Positions 8,499 to 20,173 of a DNA stretch of 64,000 bases are shown here, in pieces. The notes under the pieces are model-generated. The model was given only the letters and a program-made list of their open reading frames with translations. It had not been told where the DNA came from and ran no database searches. The DNA is from AWTP1-13 sp963770295 (lineage in GTDB: Bacteria; Pseudomonadota; Alphaproteobacteria; Rhizobiales; Hyphomicrobiaceae). Within the stretch, counting starts at the first letter, position 1, and each line of letters starts with the position of its first letter. Made by a program: the position numbers and the translations under genes. Location: NCBI GenBank assembly GCA_963770295.1, contig CAVYPA010000022.1, positions 62,001 to 126,000 on the forward strand, read 5' to 3'.

Positions 8499-9673
8499 CT
8501 GGGTTGCGGCAGCGGCGCGGGGGTGCGCTTGCCTTCATTCAGCACGAAGCCGCCGGCGGCTTGCTGCTGGTCGGCGCTGCGATCGCCGCCGTGTTGGTCG
8601 CCAATTCTCCGCTGCAGGGGCTCTATCGGAGCTTCCTCAGCGCGCCGATCGGCTTCAGCCTTTCCAGCATCGAATTGGAAAAACCGGTGCTGCTGTGGAT
8701 CAACGACGGGCTAATGGCGATTTTCTTTTTTCTCGTTGGCCTCGAGATCAAGCGCGAGCTCATCGTGGGCGAGCTCTCCAGCCTCGGCAAAGCCGCCTTG
8801 CCCGGCATCGCCGCCGCCGGCGGCATGGCAATGCCGGCGCTCATCTATATCACAATCAATGCGGGTGATTGGGTCGCCTTGCGGGGTTGGGCCATTCCGG
8901 CGGCCACTGACATTGCTTTTGCGGTCGGCGTGTTGGCATTGCTCGGCGACAGGGTGCCCTCGTCGCTCAAGATCTTCCTGCTGGCGCTCGCCATCCTCGA
9001 TGATTTGGGCAGCATCGTCATCATCGCCGTGTTCTATACGGGCAATCTGCATTGGAGCGCCCTGTTGGCCGCCGCCAGCGCGGCGGGCGCGCTTGCCATC
9101 TTGAACCGCGCCGGCGTGACGCGGCTGGCGCCCTATTTGCTCATTGGCCTGTCGATCTGGCTGTGCGTCTTGCGGTCGGGCGTTCACGCCACGCTGGCGG
9201 GAGTGGTCGTCGCCGCGGCCATCCCCCTCGGCAAAGAGGGGGGCACCTCCCCGCTCGAGCGCCTCGAAGAGCAATTGCACCCCTGGATTGTGTGGGCGAT
9301 CTTGCCGCTGTTCGCCTTTGCCAATGCCGGGGTCTCGCTCGAGGGACTGACGCTTGCCAAGCTGCTGGCTCCCGTGCCGCTCGGTATCGTCGCCGGCCTT
9401 GTGATTGGCAAACCGCTGGGCATCCTCGCCGCCAGCTGGCTTGCTCTGGCGGGCGGCTTGGCGCAGAAGCCCACAGGCGCCACCTGGCAACAGCTTCTGG
9501 GCGTTGGCATACTCGGCGGTGTCGGCTTTACCATGAGCCTATTCATCGGCACGCTGGCGTTCCCCGATCCGGCCCACGCCGCGCAACTGCGCCTCAGCGT
9601 GCTCACTGCTTCGCTGTGCTCGGCGGTTGCCGGATATCTGGTATTGCGCTTCAGCGCGCCTGCGCCGCCCTGA
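8495..9673 (+). CDS. nhaA: Na+/H+ antiporter NhaA
   Basis: NhaA exchanges external protons for internal sodium across the inner membrane and supports sodium and alkali tolerance. The 392-residue product has the usual length, about 11-12 hydrophobic segments, the opening EAAGGLLLVGAAIAAVL, and the ion-site motifs AATDIAFAVGVLALLG and LDDLGSIVIIAVFY, which hold the transport aspartates. It begins in a 4-base overlap with the kinase gene. Its 3' end overlaps the convergent ccmG gene by 23 bases. Confidence 0.95.
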   Translation: MTGLRQRRGGALAFIQHEAAGGLLLVGAAIAAVLVANSPLQGLYRSFLSAPIGFSLSSIELEKPVLLWINDGLMAIFFFLVGLEIKRELIVGELSSLGKAALPGIAAAGGMAMPALIYITINAGDWVALRGWAIPAATDIAFAVGVLALLGDRVPSSLKIFLLALAILDDLGSIVIIAVFYTGNLHWSALLAAASAAGALAILNRAGVTRLAPYLLIGLSIWLCVLRSGVHATLAGVVVAAAIPLGKEGGTSPLERLEEQLHPWIVWAILPLFAFANAGVSLEGLTLAKLLAPVPLGIVAGLVIGKPLGILAASWLALAGGLAQKPTGATWQQLLGVGILGGVGFTMSLFIGTLAFPDPAHAAQLRLSVLTASLCSAVAGYLVLRFSAPAPP

Positions 9674-10247
9674 TCGCGGGAATGAGCTTTGCTTCCAGGC
9701 TCTCGGCGGTGATCGGCCCGACGTGCTTGTAGACGATCTCGCCCCTGCCGTTGACGATGAACGTTTCCGGCATGCCATAGACGCCCCATTCGATCGCACC
9801 ACGGCCGTCGGCATCGACCCCCACGGCCGTGAAGGGGTTGCCGTAGCGGCCAAGAAAGCGACGCGCTTGCGCCGTCTCGTCCTTGTAGTTGACGCCAAAG
9901 ATGGGCGTGCCGGTCCGTTGCTTGAGCGTGCTGAGGACCGGGTGCTCCTGCACGCACGGAACGCACCAGGAGGCCCAAAAATTGACGACGGTCACTTTGC
10001 CGGAGGCGAGCTCGGCGGCGGCAAAGCCGCCGACGGGCTCCTTGCCGTCCTTGAGCCCGTCCAGCGCCGCAAAGCTGATCTCGGGCACGCGCTTGCCGAT
10101 CAGCGCCGAGGGGAGCTTGGATGGGTCGCCTGAGCGCAGCGCAAAGGCAAACAGCAGCGCCAGGATCGCGAAGATTGCGAGTGGCCACAGCAGCGGGCGC
10201 GGGCCTCGCCGGCGGTCATCGGCGTCTCGCGCGAGGTTTTCAACCAT
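9651..10247 (-). CDS. ccmG: Thiol:disulfide interchange protein for cytochrome c maturation (DsbE/CcmG)
   Basis: A 198-residue membrane-anchored periplasmic thioredoxin. One hydrophobic anchor lies at residues 20-37, followed by a thioredoxin domain with WASWCVPC at residues 91-98 (redox cysteines 95 and 98) and GMPETFIVNGRGEI containing the cis-proline. CcmG keeps the CXXCH cysteines of apocytochrome c reduced for heme attachment. It closes the ccmA-B-C-D-G run on the minus strand, 27 bases after ccmD. Confidence 0.94.
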   Translation of the reverse strand: MVENLARDADDRRRGPRPLLWPLAIFAILALLFAFALRSGDPSKLPSALIGKRVPEISFAALDGLKDGKEPVGGFAAAELASGKVTVVNFWASWCVPCVQEHPVLSTLKQRTGTPIFGVNYKDETAQARRFLGRYGNPFTAVGVDADGRGAIEWGVYGMPETFIVNGRGEIVYKHVGPITAESLEAKLIPAIRAAQAR

Positions 10248-10274
10248 GGCTCTTCTGCCTTGCTCGAGCTTGTT

Positions 10275-10439
10275 TCAGCGCCGGCTTCGCGTGCCACCGG
10301 AGCCGCGCGCCTCGATCTCCTCGATCAGTCGCTGCTGCCGGCGACCGTCCGTGACCAGCCAGCCGATTAGGGCCGCCAGCGTCACGGCAACGACGCCATA
10401 GGCCGACCAGATGTAAGCGGCATGCGGGCCTAGATCCAT
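10275..10439 (-). CDS. ccmD: Heme exporter protein CcmD
   Basis: A 54-residue membrane protein starting MDLGPHAAYIWSAYGVV, with one membrane helix and a basic C-terminal tail, as expected for CcmD, which helps release holo-CcmE from the CcmABC complex. I start at the ATG at 10439, 4 bases after the ccmC stop; a longer frame starts at 10478 inside ccmC but its first 13 residues are not family-like. Confidence 0.85.
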   Translation of the reverse strand: MDLGPHAAYIWSAYGVVAVTLAALIGWLVTDGRRQQRLIEEIEARGSGGTRSRR

Positions 10440-10443
10440 GGCG

Positions 10444-11211
10444 TCATTCGGCCGGCTGCTGCGACAGGTTGGCGGCATTTGTAGCGGCGATCCGGCGCAG
10501 GGCCTTCACGCGCCGGCGCAGGATCTCGTTGCGCATGGCCTTGAGCTGCAAGGCGACGAACAGCACCGTCATGCCGAGGGTCATGACCAGCAGCGGCCAA
10601 AGCAGCGAAGCATGGATGGTCGGCGCGCCGAGCCGCATCACGCTGGCCGGTTGATGCAGCGAATTCCATTCGACCGAGAACTTTATCACCGGCAGGATGG
10701 CGATACCGACAAGGCTGAGCACGGCCGTCAGCTTGGCGGCAAGCGCCTCATCCTCGATGGAGGAACGCAACGCGATCAGTCCGAGATAGAGAAAGAACAA
10801 GATTAGCACGGAGGTGAGTTGAGGGTCCCACACCCAAAAGGTTCCCCACATGGGCTTGCCCCAAAGCGATCCGGTGGCGAGCGCCAGAAAGGTAAACGTG
10901 GCTCCGAGCGGCGCTGCCGCCTTTGCGGCGACGTCGGCCAGTGGGTGGCGAAAGACCAACAGCCCGAAACTCGACAGCGCGATCAGCGCATAGACCAGCA
11001 TCGACAGCCACGCCGCCGGCACATGGATGTACATGATCTTGACGGTATGACCCTGCTGGTAATCCGGCGGAGAGCCGAAAAATGCCAGGTAGAGACCGAG
11101 GCCGATTAGGCCGGCGGCGAGGCCCCAGCACCACGGCAGTAGGCGCGCCGACAGCGCCATAAAATTGCTGGGATTGGCCAGCCGCTGGGTCAGGCTTTGC
11201 ATGGCTAGCAT
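10444..11211 (-). CDS. ccmC: Heme exporter protein CcmC
   Basis: CcmC is the inner-membrane protein that loads heme onto CcmE. The 255-residue product has six hydrophobic segments and the tryptophan-rich periplasmic WWD signature, seen here as WGTFWVWDPQLTSVLILFF, flanked by the conserved histidine regions IHVPAAWLS and SLHQPASV. It stands between ccmB and ccmD in the standard order. A second in-frame ATG three codons in (11202) is a possible alternative start. Confidence 0.95.
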   Translation of the reverse strand: MLAMQSLTQRLANPSNFMALSARLLPWCWGLAAGLIGLGLYLAFFGSPPDYQQGHTVKIMYIHVPAAWLSMLVYALIALSSFGLLVFRHPLADVAAKAAAPLGATFTFLALATGSLWGKPMWGTFWVWDPQLTSVLILFFLYLGLIALRSSIEDEALAAKLTAVLSLVGIAILPVIKFSVEWNSLHQPASVMRLGAPTIHASLLWPLLVMTLGMTVLFVALQLKAMRNEILRRRVKALRRIAATNAANLSQQPAE

Positions 11212-11252
11212 CTAAGCCTTTGTCGCCGCCAGCGCAATTCGTTGCCGCTCGA

Positions 11253-11921
11253 TCACTGCAACTGAAATCGGAGCGCCCCGGCCGCGGCCGGCGGCGCTAG
11301 CACCATAGCGGTGAGGGAAACGGCGATCAAAAGCAGAAAGGAGGCAGCGAAGCTGTCGGCGTCCGATAGCGCCGCGCCGATGGCCTCGATCCCGAAGATC
11401 AGGGTTGGCACAAACAGGGGCAGCAGCAGGAGGCCGATTAGCAGGCCGCCGCGGCGGGTGCGCACCGTTAAGGCCGCGCCGATGGCGCCGAGGAAGCTGA
11501 CGGCGGGGGTGCCGGCCAGCATGGTTGCCACCAGCACGCCGTAGGCATCCGGCCGAAGGTTGAGCAAGAGGCCGAGCAGCGGGGCCAAGCCGATCAGTGG
11601 TAGCGCCGTGGTCAGCCAGTGGGCAAATGCCTTGCCCGCAACGACGGCCTCGAGCGGTAGCGTGCCCGTGGCCAGGATGTCGAGTGAGCCATCCTCGAAA
11701 TCGGCTTCGAATAGACGCCCGAGCGACAGCAGGGCGGAGAGCAGAAAAGCAACCCAAAGCACGGCGGGGGCAATGCGCGCGATGAGATTGAGATCGGGAC
11801 CCAGCGCCAGCGGCAGCAGCACGACGACGACCAGGTAGAAACCAAGCGCCACCCCGAGCGTACCGCCTTCCTTCCACGCGATCAGGACGTCGCGGCGCAC
11901 CAGTTCCCAAAACGCGCTCAT
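11253..11921 (-). CDS. ccmB: Heme exporter protein CcmB
   Basis: A 222-residue protein with six membrane segments and the CcmB-typical LLPLALGPD, GRLFEADFEDGSLD and PVSFLGAIGAALT-like segments. It is the permease partner of the CcmA ATPase in the system that drives heme transfer from CcmE. The start overlaps the ccmA stop by 4 bases (ATGA), indicating translational coupling. Confidence 0.94.
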   Translation of the reverse strand: MSAFWELVRRDVLIAWKEGGTLGVALGFYLVVVVLLPLALGPDLNLIARIAPAVLWVAFLLSALLSLGRLFEADFEDGSLDILATGTLPLEAVVAGKAFAHWLTTALPLIGLAPLLGLLLNLRPDAYGVLVATMLAGTPAVSFLGAIGAALTVRTRRGGLLIGLLLLPLFVPTLIFGIEAIGAALSDADSFAASFLLLIAVSLTAMVLAPPAAAGALRFQLQ

Positions 11922-12529
11922 GCGGCGCGCGCCGCGGACTGGAGGCGCAAGGTATGCTCATTGGGCCAGTCGAGCGGCTGATGCGTGGCGGCAATGACGA
12001 GGCCGCCGCCGGCGAGCCGAGCCGTGACGGCGGCAGTCAGGGTAGCCTGGGCTTCCTGGTCAAGCGCCGCCGCCGGTTCGTCGAGGAGCCAAATTAAGCG
12101 CGGTGCCAACAGCAGTCGGGCGAGCGCCAGGCGGCGTTTTTGACCCGCCGAGAGGTAGGCGGCCGGGATGTCTTTGAGCGCCACGAGGCCGAAAGTTGCA
12201 AGCGCGACATCGACCGGTCCTGTCCCGCCGAGATAGCGCTGCCAGAAGCGAGTGTTCTCTTCAACGGTCAGGCTAGACTTTATGGCATTGAGATGGCCCA
12301 CGTAGTGACACAGCTCGCCTAAGCTTTGATCGGATTTGCCGCCCTCCAGCCATAGGCGGCCCGCGGTCGCCGGCAGCAGCCCGGCAAGGGTGCGCAGGAG
12401 CGTGGTCTTGCCAGCACCGTTCGGGCCGAGCAGCAGCAGGCTCGAACCTGGCTCGACGGTAAAGGAAAGGTCGGCAAGGACCGCGCGGCCGTCCCGTAGC
12501 ACGGACAGTTTGTCGACGATCAGTTTCAT
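11918..12529 (-). CDS. ccmA: Heme exporter ATP-binding protein CcmA
   Basis: This is a 203-residue ABC ATPase. Walker A is GPNGAGKTTLLRTLAG, the signature motif is LSAGQKRRLALARLLL, and Walker B is LIWLLDEPAAALD. CcmA energises the CcmABCD complex in cytochrome c biogenesis. I use the ATG at 12529 (MKLIVDKLSVLRDG); an in-frame upstream start at 12556 would add nine residues. It is the first gene of the ccm run and is divergent from acnA; the 124-base gap must hold both promoters. Confidence 0.95.
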   Translation of the reverse strand: MKLIVDKLSVLRDGRAVLADLSFTVEPGSSLLLLGPNGAGKTTLLRTLAGLLPATAGRLWLEGGKSDQSLGELCHYVGHLNAIKSSLTVEENTRFWQRYLGGTGPVDVALATFGLVALKDIPAAYLSAGQKRRLALARLLLAPRLIWLLDEPAAALDQEAQATLTAAVTARLAGGGLVIAATHQPLDWPNEHTLRLQSAARAA

Positions 12530-12653
12530 AAGGGCTTCCCCGGCCCGAACGCACATACTAGAACCATTTTATATAGGGCGCTGGTTTGCCTCCAGGCCAG
12601 GTCAGAAACGCGCTTTCAACAGTCGCGGCCCCGCAGATAGGAGATGCCCGCTC

Positions 12654-15338
<2,685 letters not shown>

Positions 15339-15469
15339 ATCAATCCGTTGACTGAGCGTAACCAGGTGAGAAATCCTTGCCAAGCTCACCCATTCGTGAC
15401 TCGCTATTGAAGGAACAAATGCCGATAGTGCAAGAGGCGGGGCTGCTTGAAAAAGGATTAGACTTCCTC

Positions 15470-16234
15470 ATGCGGTGTCTTGCGCTCCTGGGCCTGGCCA
15501 TTGGTTTTGCCGGCGGGACGGGTATCGCTCAGCCGCAGGAAGCCAGCCCAGCGCCAGGCGCTGCGGGACCGCCGGCACCGGCGGTGGTGGAGTTGTATAC
15601 CAGCCAAGGCTGCTCTTCGTGTCCGGCGGCCGATGCGTTGCTGGCGCAGCTGGCGAGCCGCGGCGAGGTGGTGGCGCTCTCGCTCTCGGTCGACTACTGG
15701 GACTACCTGGGTTGGCGCGATACGCTGGCGAATTCGAAGTTCACGGAACGTCAGCGCGCCTACGCCAAGGCACGCGGTGATGGCGCAATCTACACGCCGC
15801 AAATCATCGTCAATGGTATCGCCCACGTCAACGGCAGCGACGAAGGGCAAATTTTGCAGGCCATTGACAAGACCAGCAAGGCGGTCGCGACCCAGCGCGT
15901 GCCCATTCGCCTCTCGGAGGACAAGGGCAAGCTGATCGTGGAAGCCGGCGCGGCGCCGCCCGGCACCCAAGTGAAGGACGCCACGCTTTGGCTCGCCGTC
16001 ATGTCGCCGAAGGTGGAAGTTTCGATCGGGCGCGGCGAGAACCAGGGCAGGAAGATCATCTACACGAACGTGGTGCGCGAGCTGATGCCGATCGGCTCCT
16101 GGAGCGGCAAGTCCTTGACCGTCGAGCTCCAACGCCAAGCGATCCTGCGCCCGGGCGCCGACCGCTGCGCCGTCCTCTTGCAGCAGGGACATGCCGGCCC
16201 GATCGTCGGTGCCGCCCTGATGAACCATTTTTGA
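15470..16234 (+). CDS. Secreted DUF1223 thioredoxin-like protein
   Basis: The mature part carries VVELYTSQGCSSCPAADALL, a thioredoxin-like CxxC at the start of the domain, then LSVDYWDYLGWRDTLA and YTPQIIVNG, all typical of DUF1223. The function of this family is not established; the CSSC motif suggests a periplasmic redox role. The hydrophobic leader MRCLALLGLAIGFAGGTGIAQ supports export and my choice of the ATG at 15470 (254 residues). Another ATG at 15419 with AGGA ahead would add 17 residues containing acidic residues, which suits a signal peptide less well. It follows acnA, a frequent pairing in alphaproteobacteria. Confidence 0.8.
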   Translation: MRCLALLGLAIGFAGGTGIAQPQEASPAPGAAGPPAPAVVELYTSQGCSSCPAADALLAQLASRGEVVALSLSVDYWDYLGWRDTLANSKFTERQRAYAKARGDGAIYTPQIIVNGIAHVNGSDEGQILQAIDKTSKAVATQRVPIRLSEDKGKLIVEAGAAPPGTQVKDATLWLAVMSPKVEVSIGRGENQGRKIIYTNVVRELMPIGSWSGKSLTVELQRQAILRPGADRCAVLLQQGHAGPIVGAALMNHF

Positions 16235-16796
16235 AAAGCCAATCGGAGCCGGGAAAAAAACATCGGCCAGCTGGCGCCGGCCGTTGCAGTTAGTCACTTT
16301 TTTCCTGGTGCCTCGTTCCTTTTTTTATTTTGGCTCGATCCGCCGACGAGGCCCGGGGGGCTGGGGGGCTAGTGTCCGTGGCCTCGCCGTGGATCGAGCC
16401 GAGAGGCAATGCTGTAAAGATGGCGAATCATTGCGGCAGATGATTGTCCGGGCCCAGCCCAAATACGGCAGAGCCCGTGTGCAATTTTGACAAAACCGAG
16501 ATTTTTTGTCGCGCGCGGCGCACCCTATAATTTTTCTGCTTTTTCTCTGCTTGGCGACCAAAAGCTCAAGGCAAATCACAGGGCCGCGCAAGCCCAGAGC
16601 CAAGCAGATCATGGACCAAGCCGCACAAGATCGCATCGCGTGCTTTGGGCGCGCCGCGGCTTTGCGCGCGACAACGTGCGCTTGCGGCGCGGCAGGATTT
16701 GCCAACGCGACCAAAAAGATGCGGCAGCCCGCGTCAAGACGATGACGGCGCCACGCCTTTTCTCATGCGCGAGGGGCCTTGGCGGCCAAGTGCCCG
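16235..16796. other. Intergenic stretch without a supported gene
   Basis: Between the DUF1223 gene and the PPK2 remnant. It includes T-rich tracts around 16297-16332 and a good -10-like TATAAT at 16526-16531. A 64-codon frame from TTG at 16551 to 16745 begins with a Lys/Arg-rich stretch but has no ribosome site and no recognisable family, so I do not call it. No tRNA or rRNA is seen. Confidence 0.4.
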
Positions 16797-17454
16797 TCAG
16801 GTCTGGTCCATGCCGCAGAGAGGATCGGGACGCGAACCTTGGCGGGCAGCGCGCCACGTCTTGCCGTCGTCGTCCAACGCATAAAGCACGCTGCGTATGG
16901 CCCCCAAGCGGGTGCGCCGCTTGTCGTTGGCGCGAATCACCGTCGATGGCGAAGCGGCGGGGTGGGTGAAGCGGAACACGTCGTCCTTGGCCTTGCTGTA
17001 GTTGTCCCACTTGGCCATCGCCGCCAGATCGATCTTTGTAATCTTCCAGCGGCGCGGAAGGTCATGCCGGCGACGGTGAAAGCGCTTTATTTGCATTTGT
17101 CGACCGATGTCGAGATAAAATTTGAACAGGTGGAGGCCATCGCGCGTCAGCATGCCTTCGAATTGGGGCGCCTCGCGCAAGAAGAGCCTTTGCCGGCAGC
17201 GTCGGGGCCCTCAAACAATACGAGCAGGCGTTCGCCGCCTAAGGCAATCAGGCATGTAGCTTGATCAATTCGATCTGCAGCAGCTCGAGCTCCGTTTCGT
17301 AGACCTTCTTTGCAAGCTTTTCATGATAGGGAAACCCACCGCTCGTCAGGGCGGCCGCGGCGGTCGCGCGCGGCAGGTGCAGATCGTCAAGGTCGAAGGC
17401 GGGCACGACTGTCCGACAATTCCGATGGACAATGCCATCGATCCCCTGCAGCAA
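16797..17454 (-). pseudogene. ppk2: Polyphosphate kinase 2 (PPK2) remnant with internal deletion
   Basis: Three adjacent pieces read as one PPK2 on the minus strand. The N-terminal piece (17454 to about 17253) has FDLDDLHLP, ALTSGGFPYHEKL and ELELLQIELIKLH. After a one-base loss at about 17248 the next frame gives GGERLLVLFEGPDAAGKG, the Walker A region. The sequence then jumps near 17180 to REAPQFEGMLTRDGLHLFKF and VIRANDKRRTRLGAIRSVL, the C-terminal part, ending at 16797. PPK2 normally has about 80 residues between Walker A and this C-terminal part, containing the lid and Walker B regions; they are missing. The gene is therefore inactive. PPK2 enzymes transfer phosphate between polyphosphate and nucleotides. 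Confidence 0.85.
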
Positions 17455-17497
17455 GGTTGAGCTTTGTGCTAGGTTGGGTGCAACAACAACTTGTCAC

Positions 17498-18802
17498 ATG
17501 CACCGAGTACAGGATCAGATCGCGCGCAGATGGCAAGGTGTGCGGCAGCAAATGGCCGACGCCCCCGCCTTGGGGCGTCTGGCGGCGCGCAAGCGCGAGC
17601 TGATCCTGGCCGCCATGCTGACCGCCTTCTTTTTGACCGGCGCCTTGGCGGCCGTGCAAGCCCTGTTGGGCTTGGCCCTGGTGGCGATCTGGGCTGCCTT
17701 TTGGCCAGCCCAGGACCTGCGCGGCGGCAGCAAGCCGCGCGGTCTCTCGACATCCGATGACAGGCTGTGGCGCGCCGTCGTCAATGCCGTGCCGGAACCG
17801 GCAATCGCGCTCGGCGATGCTGGCCAGATCTTGCATGCCAACCGCAGGGCCGGCGACCTATTCGGCGCCCGCCGCCGAGGTGGACACATCACCACGATGG
17901 TGCGCGATCCGGAGTTGTTGGCCGCGGTGGAACAGGCGCTCGCCACCCGCGAATCCCGCGTCGTTGAGCTGCACGCCCGGGTGCCGCTCGCGCGGCGATT
18001 GCTGATGATGCTGGCGCCGTTGGATCAAACCGGATCGGAGACCGCTCCCGCCCTCCTGATTTCGATCCGTGATCTGACCGAGCAGGATCGGCTGGCGCGC
18101 ATGCGCGCCGACTTTGTCGCCAATGCCAGCCACGAATTGCGCACGCCGCTCGCCTCGTTGCGCGGCTTTGTCGAAACGCTGCAGGGCGCGGCCAAGGATG
18201 ACCCCCAAGCGCGCGATCGCTTCCTCGGCGTCATGAGCGAGCAGGCCCAACGCATGACCCGCCTGATCGACGACCTGCTCTCACTCAGCCGGGTCGAAAT
18301 GCGCGAACACCTGACGCCGGCCGAACACGTCGATCTCAACGAGGCGGCCAGCCATGTCATCCAGACCCTGCAGCCGATTGCCGGTGCCGCCGGGGCGAGC
18401 ATCGAGTTGAGGGAGCTTCCGACGCCGGCCAGCATCCGTGGCGATCGCGACGAAATCGTGCAGCTCCTGCAAAATCTTATTCAGAACGCCTTGAAGTACG
18501 GCAAACCGGGAGGGCGTATCGGCGTCGAGATTGCCCATGAGCCGAAAGCAGGCGGTCGCGGCGCCCGCTTTGTCTTGTCGGTTGCCGACGATGGCCCAGG
18601 CATTGCACCTGAGCACCTGCCGCGTCTGACCGAGCGCTTCTATAGGGTCAGCGTCGCGGCAAGCCGCGAGAAAGGTGGAACCGGTCTCGGGCTTGCCATC
18701 GTCAAGCACATCCTCAATCGGCATCGCGGCGAGCTCAGCATCACGTCGAAGCTCGGCTCCGGCTCGAGGTTTGCGGCGATCCTGCCGGCCGCAACCGATT
18801 GA
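17498..18802 (+). CDS. phoR: PhoR-like sensor histidine kinase
   Basis: A 434-residue membrane histidine kinase. Two close hydrophobic segments near residues 38-70 form the anchor. A PAS-like region (AVPEPAIALGDAGQILHANRRAG) follows, then the HisKA box ASHELRTPLASLRG with the phosphorylated histidine at about residue 212. The ATPase domain has NLIQNALKYG (N box), DDGPGIAPEHLPRLTERFYRV (G1/F) and GGTGLGLAIVKHIL (G2). Organisation and motifs match PhoR, which senses phosphate limitation, but no phoB or pst gene is in the window, so the partner regulator is elsewhere. I start at the ATG at 17498; an upstream in-frame start at 17432 adds 22 unconvincing residues. Confidence 0.85.
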   Translation: MHRVQDQIARRWQGVRQQMADAPALGRLAARKRELILAAMLTAFFLTGALAAVQALLGLALVAIWAAFWPAQDLRGGSKPRGLSTSDDRLWRAVVNAVPEPAIALGDAGQILHANRRAGDLFGARRRGGHITTMVRDPELLAAVEQALATRESRVVELHARVPLARRLLMMLAPLDQTGSETAPALLISIRDLTEQDRLARMRADFVANASHELRTPLASLRGFVETLQGAAKDDPQARDRFLGVMSEQAQRMTRLIDDLLSLSRVEMREHLTPAEHVDLNEAASHVIQTLQPIAGAAGASIELRELPTPASIRGDRDEIVQLLQNLIQNALKYGKPGGRIGVEIAHEPKAGGRGARFVLSVADDGPGIAPEHLPRLTERFYRVSVAASREKGGTGLGLAIVKHILNRHRGELSITSKLGSGSRFAAILPAATD

Positions 18803-19422
18803 AGGCCGCGCCCGAGCGGGCCATCGGCGGACCCAATGCTTGCGAGCGACAAGCCGAGCCCACCGCGAGCAGGGCGCCGGCGAGGCCGCAACTCGCGCCC
18901 TGCCCCGGCGGGCAAACCCCGCGCCAACCCGTCATGTCATGGTCGCCCGCTGCCGCGCGCTTGGCCTTGTCGCTCTGCCCGCCGGCGCGGGCGGTGCGAT
19001 GGCCGATGCAACTAGGGCATGCGATTATCAACAGGTTGTAGCACCGCGTGTGGCGAGCCTGCCACGTCTTCCAACCTTGCTATTCGATTCGCTGGCCACG
19101 GCCTTGAGATGGCCGTTAACCCCATAGTAATCTCCCCGAGCTGCCGATGACCGATCGCTCGCGTTCAACAGGCGATGGCCAAGTTCGGTCGGCAGGTACG
19201 CGTAGTGGCACACCGTTGTGTGCGGGCTATTGAGCAGTACGCGTCAGTACTTCCAAGTTCAGCGTCACCATCAGTCTCGCGTTGATCGTCGGCCGGTCTG
19301 GCTGCTGGCGTTCGAGTGCTCCTTTGCGCACCCGATCGTCTTTCCAGGCTCGTCCGGAGTGGGCGGGAATCTGCGCAAGTCGCGTCGGGTTCAGCCGTTG
19401 GGCACACGGGAGAAACCAGGGC
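18803..19422. other. Long upstream region of gcrA
   Basis: This 620-base stretch has no gene I can support. It contains two GANTC sequences (a GATTC near 19087 and a GAATC near 19369), the CcrM methylation target that GcrA-regulated promoters often carry, and a small perfect hairpin GCACAC-CGTT-GTGTGC at 19208-19223. A 36-codon frame from ATG 19175 to 19285 is basic but matches nothing I know. Autoregulation of gcrA through these sites is only an inference. Confidence 0.35.
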
Positions 19423-20019
19423 ATGGCCTGGAACGATGAACGCGTCGAACTCTTGAAAAAGCTGTGGGCCGACGGCCTCAGCGCCAGCCAGATTGCGGGG
19501 CGTCTCGGCGGCGTCACCCGCAATGCGGTGATCGGCAAGGTGCATCGGCTGGGCCTGTCGGGTCGCGCCACCACCTCGCGCATGAAGTCGCATCGGCCGC
19601 GGGCCCGCGTGCAATCGGCCAAGCGCCTCATGAAGCCGCGGTTTGCTAACGTCGGCAACCCCGCGCTGCGCAACCTCTACCTGGGGGATACCGAACCCTA
19701 CACGCCGCCAGCCGAGGAACTCGAAATCCCCGCCAATGAGCGCAAATACATTCAGACCCTGACGGAAATCTCCTGCCGCTGGCCAATCGGTGATCCCCAG
19801 CATGCGGACTTCCACTTCTGCGGTAAGGGCAAGGTAACCGGCTTGCCCTACTGCGAATTTCACGCCCGGCGCGCCTTCCAGCCGCCGCAGCCGCGCCGCC
19901 GCGATCGCGAGGTGCCGGTGCCGATGCTGGTGGTCGCCCCGGGCAGCGTGGAGCCCGTTGCGGCGCCCCGCGAGCTTGCCGGACAACCAGCCGCAAGCAA
20001 GTTGAAGGTTGCCGTCTAG
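19423..20019 (+). CDS. gcrA: Cell-cycle regulator GcrA
   Basis: GcrA is an alphaproteobacterial transcription cofactor that binds the sigma70 holoenzyme and acts at promoters with CcrM-methylated GANTC sites. The 198-residue protein starts MAWNDERVELLKKLWADG and has the HTH segment LSASQIAGRLGGVTRNAVIGKVHRLGLSG. The conserved C-terminal domain contains ISCRWPIGDP and FCGKGKVTGLPYCEFHARRA, the sigma-binding part with conserved cysteines. I choose the ATG at 19423, where the family begins; the frame is open further upstream. It lies directly ahead of argD, as in many alphaproteobacteria, and ends with its own hairpin terminator. Confidence 0.95.
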   Translation: MAWNDERVELLKKLWADGLSASQIAGRLGGVTRNAVIGKVHRLGLSGRATTSRMKSHRPRARVQSAKRLMKPRFANVGNPALRNLYLGDTEPYTPPAEELEIPANERKYIQTLTEISCRWPIGDPQHADFHFCGKGKVTGLPYCEFHARRAFQPPQPRRRDREVPVPMLVVAPGSVEPVAAPRELAGQPAASKLKVAV

Positions 20020-20062
20020 ACGTGCCTTTGCCCCGCGAGGGGTTCACTGCAAGCAGCGGGGA

Positions 20063-20104
20063 GAGGGCCAGGAGCGCCGAGGCGGCTCCCGGCCCTCATA
20101 TTTT
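20063..20104 (+). terminator. Probable intrinsic terminator of gcrA
   Basis: A strong hairpin: GAGGGCC (20063-20069) pairs with GGCCCTC (20091-20097), and inside it GGAGC (20071-20075) pairs with GCTCC (20085-20089). It is followed by ATATTTT. It lies 43 bases after the gcrA stop and separates gcrA from the argD promoter. Confidence 0.65.
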
Positions 20105-20138
20105 GCGGGCAACCTCCGCAGCCCGGGCTCGCCCGGCA

Positions 20139-20167
20139 TTGACACCGCCTGTCGCCAGCCTCATAAG
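20139..20167 (+). promoter_or_regulatory. Candidate sigma70 promoter of the arg leader transcript
   Basis: TTGACA at 20139-20144 is a perfect -35 box. A spacer of 17 bases leads to CATAAG at 20162-20167 as a -10 candidate. A start seven bases further on would fall on the A of the ATG at 20174, giving a leaderless mRNA. The -10 is imperfect, so the exact start is inferred. Confidence 0.6.
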
Positions 20168-20173
20168 AATGCC

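Noticed and set aside
16551..16745. Small basic protein from TTG 16551
   Set aside because: No ribosome-binding site, rare start codon and no conserved pattern; composition alone does not support it.
19175..19285. 36-codon basic frame ahead of gcrA
   Set aside because: No homology and no clear ribosome site; could be chance.
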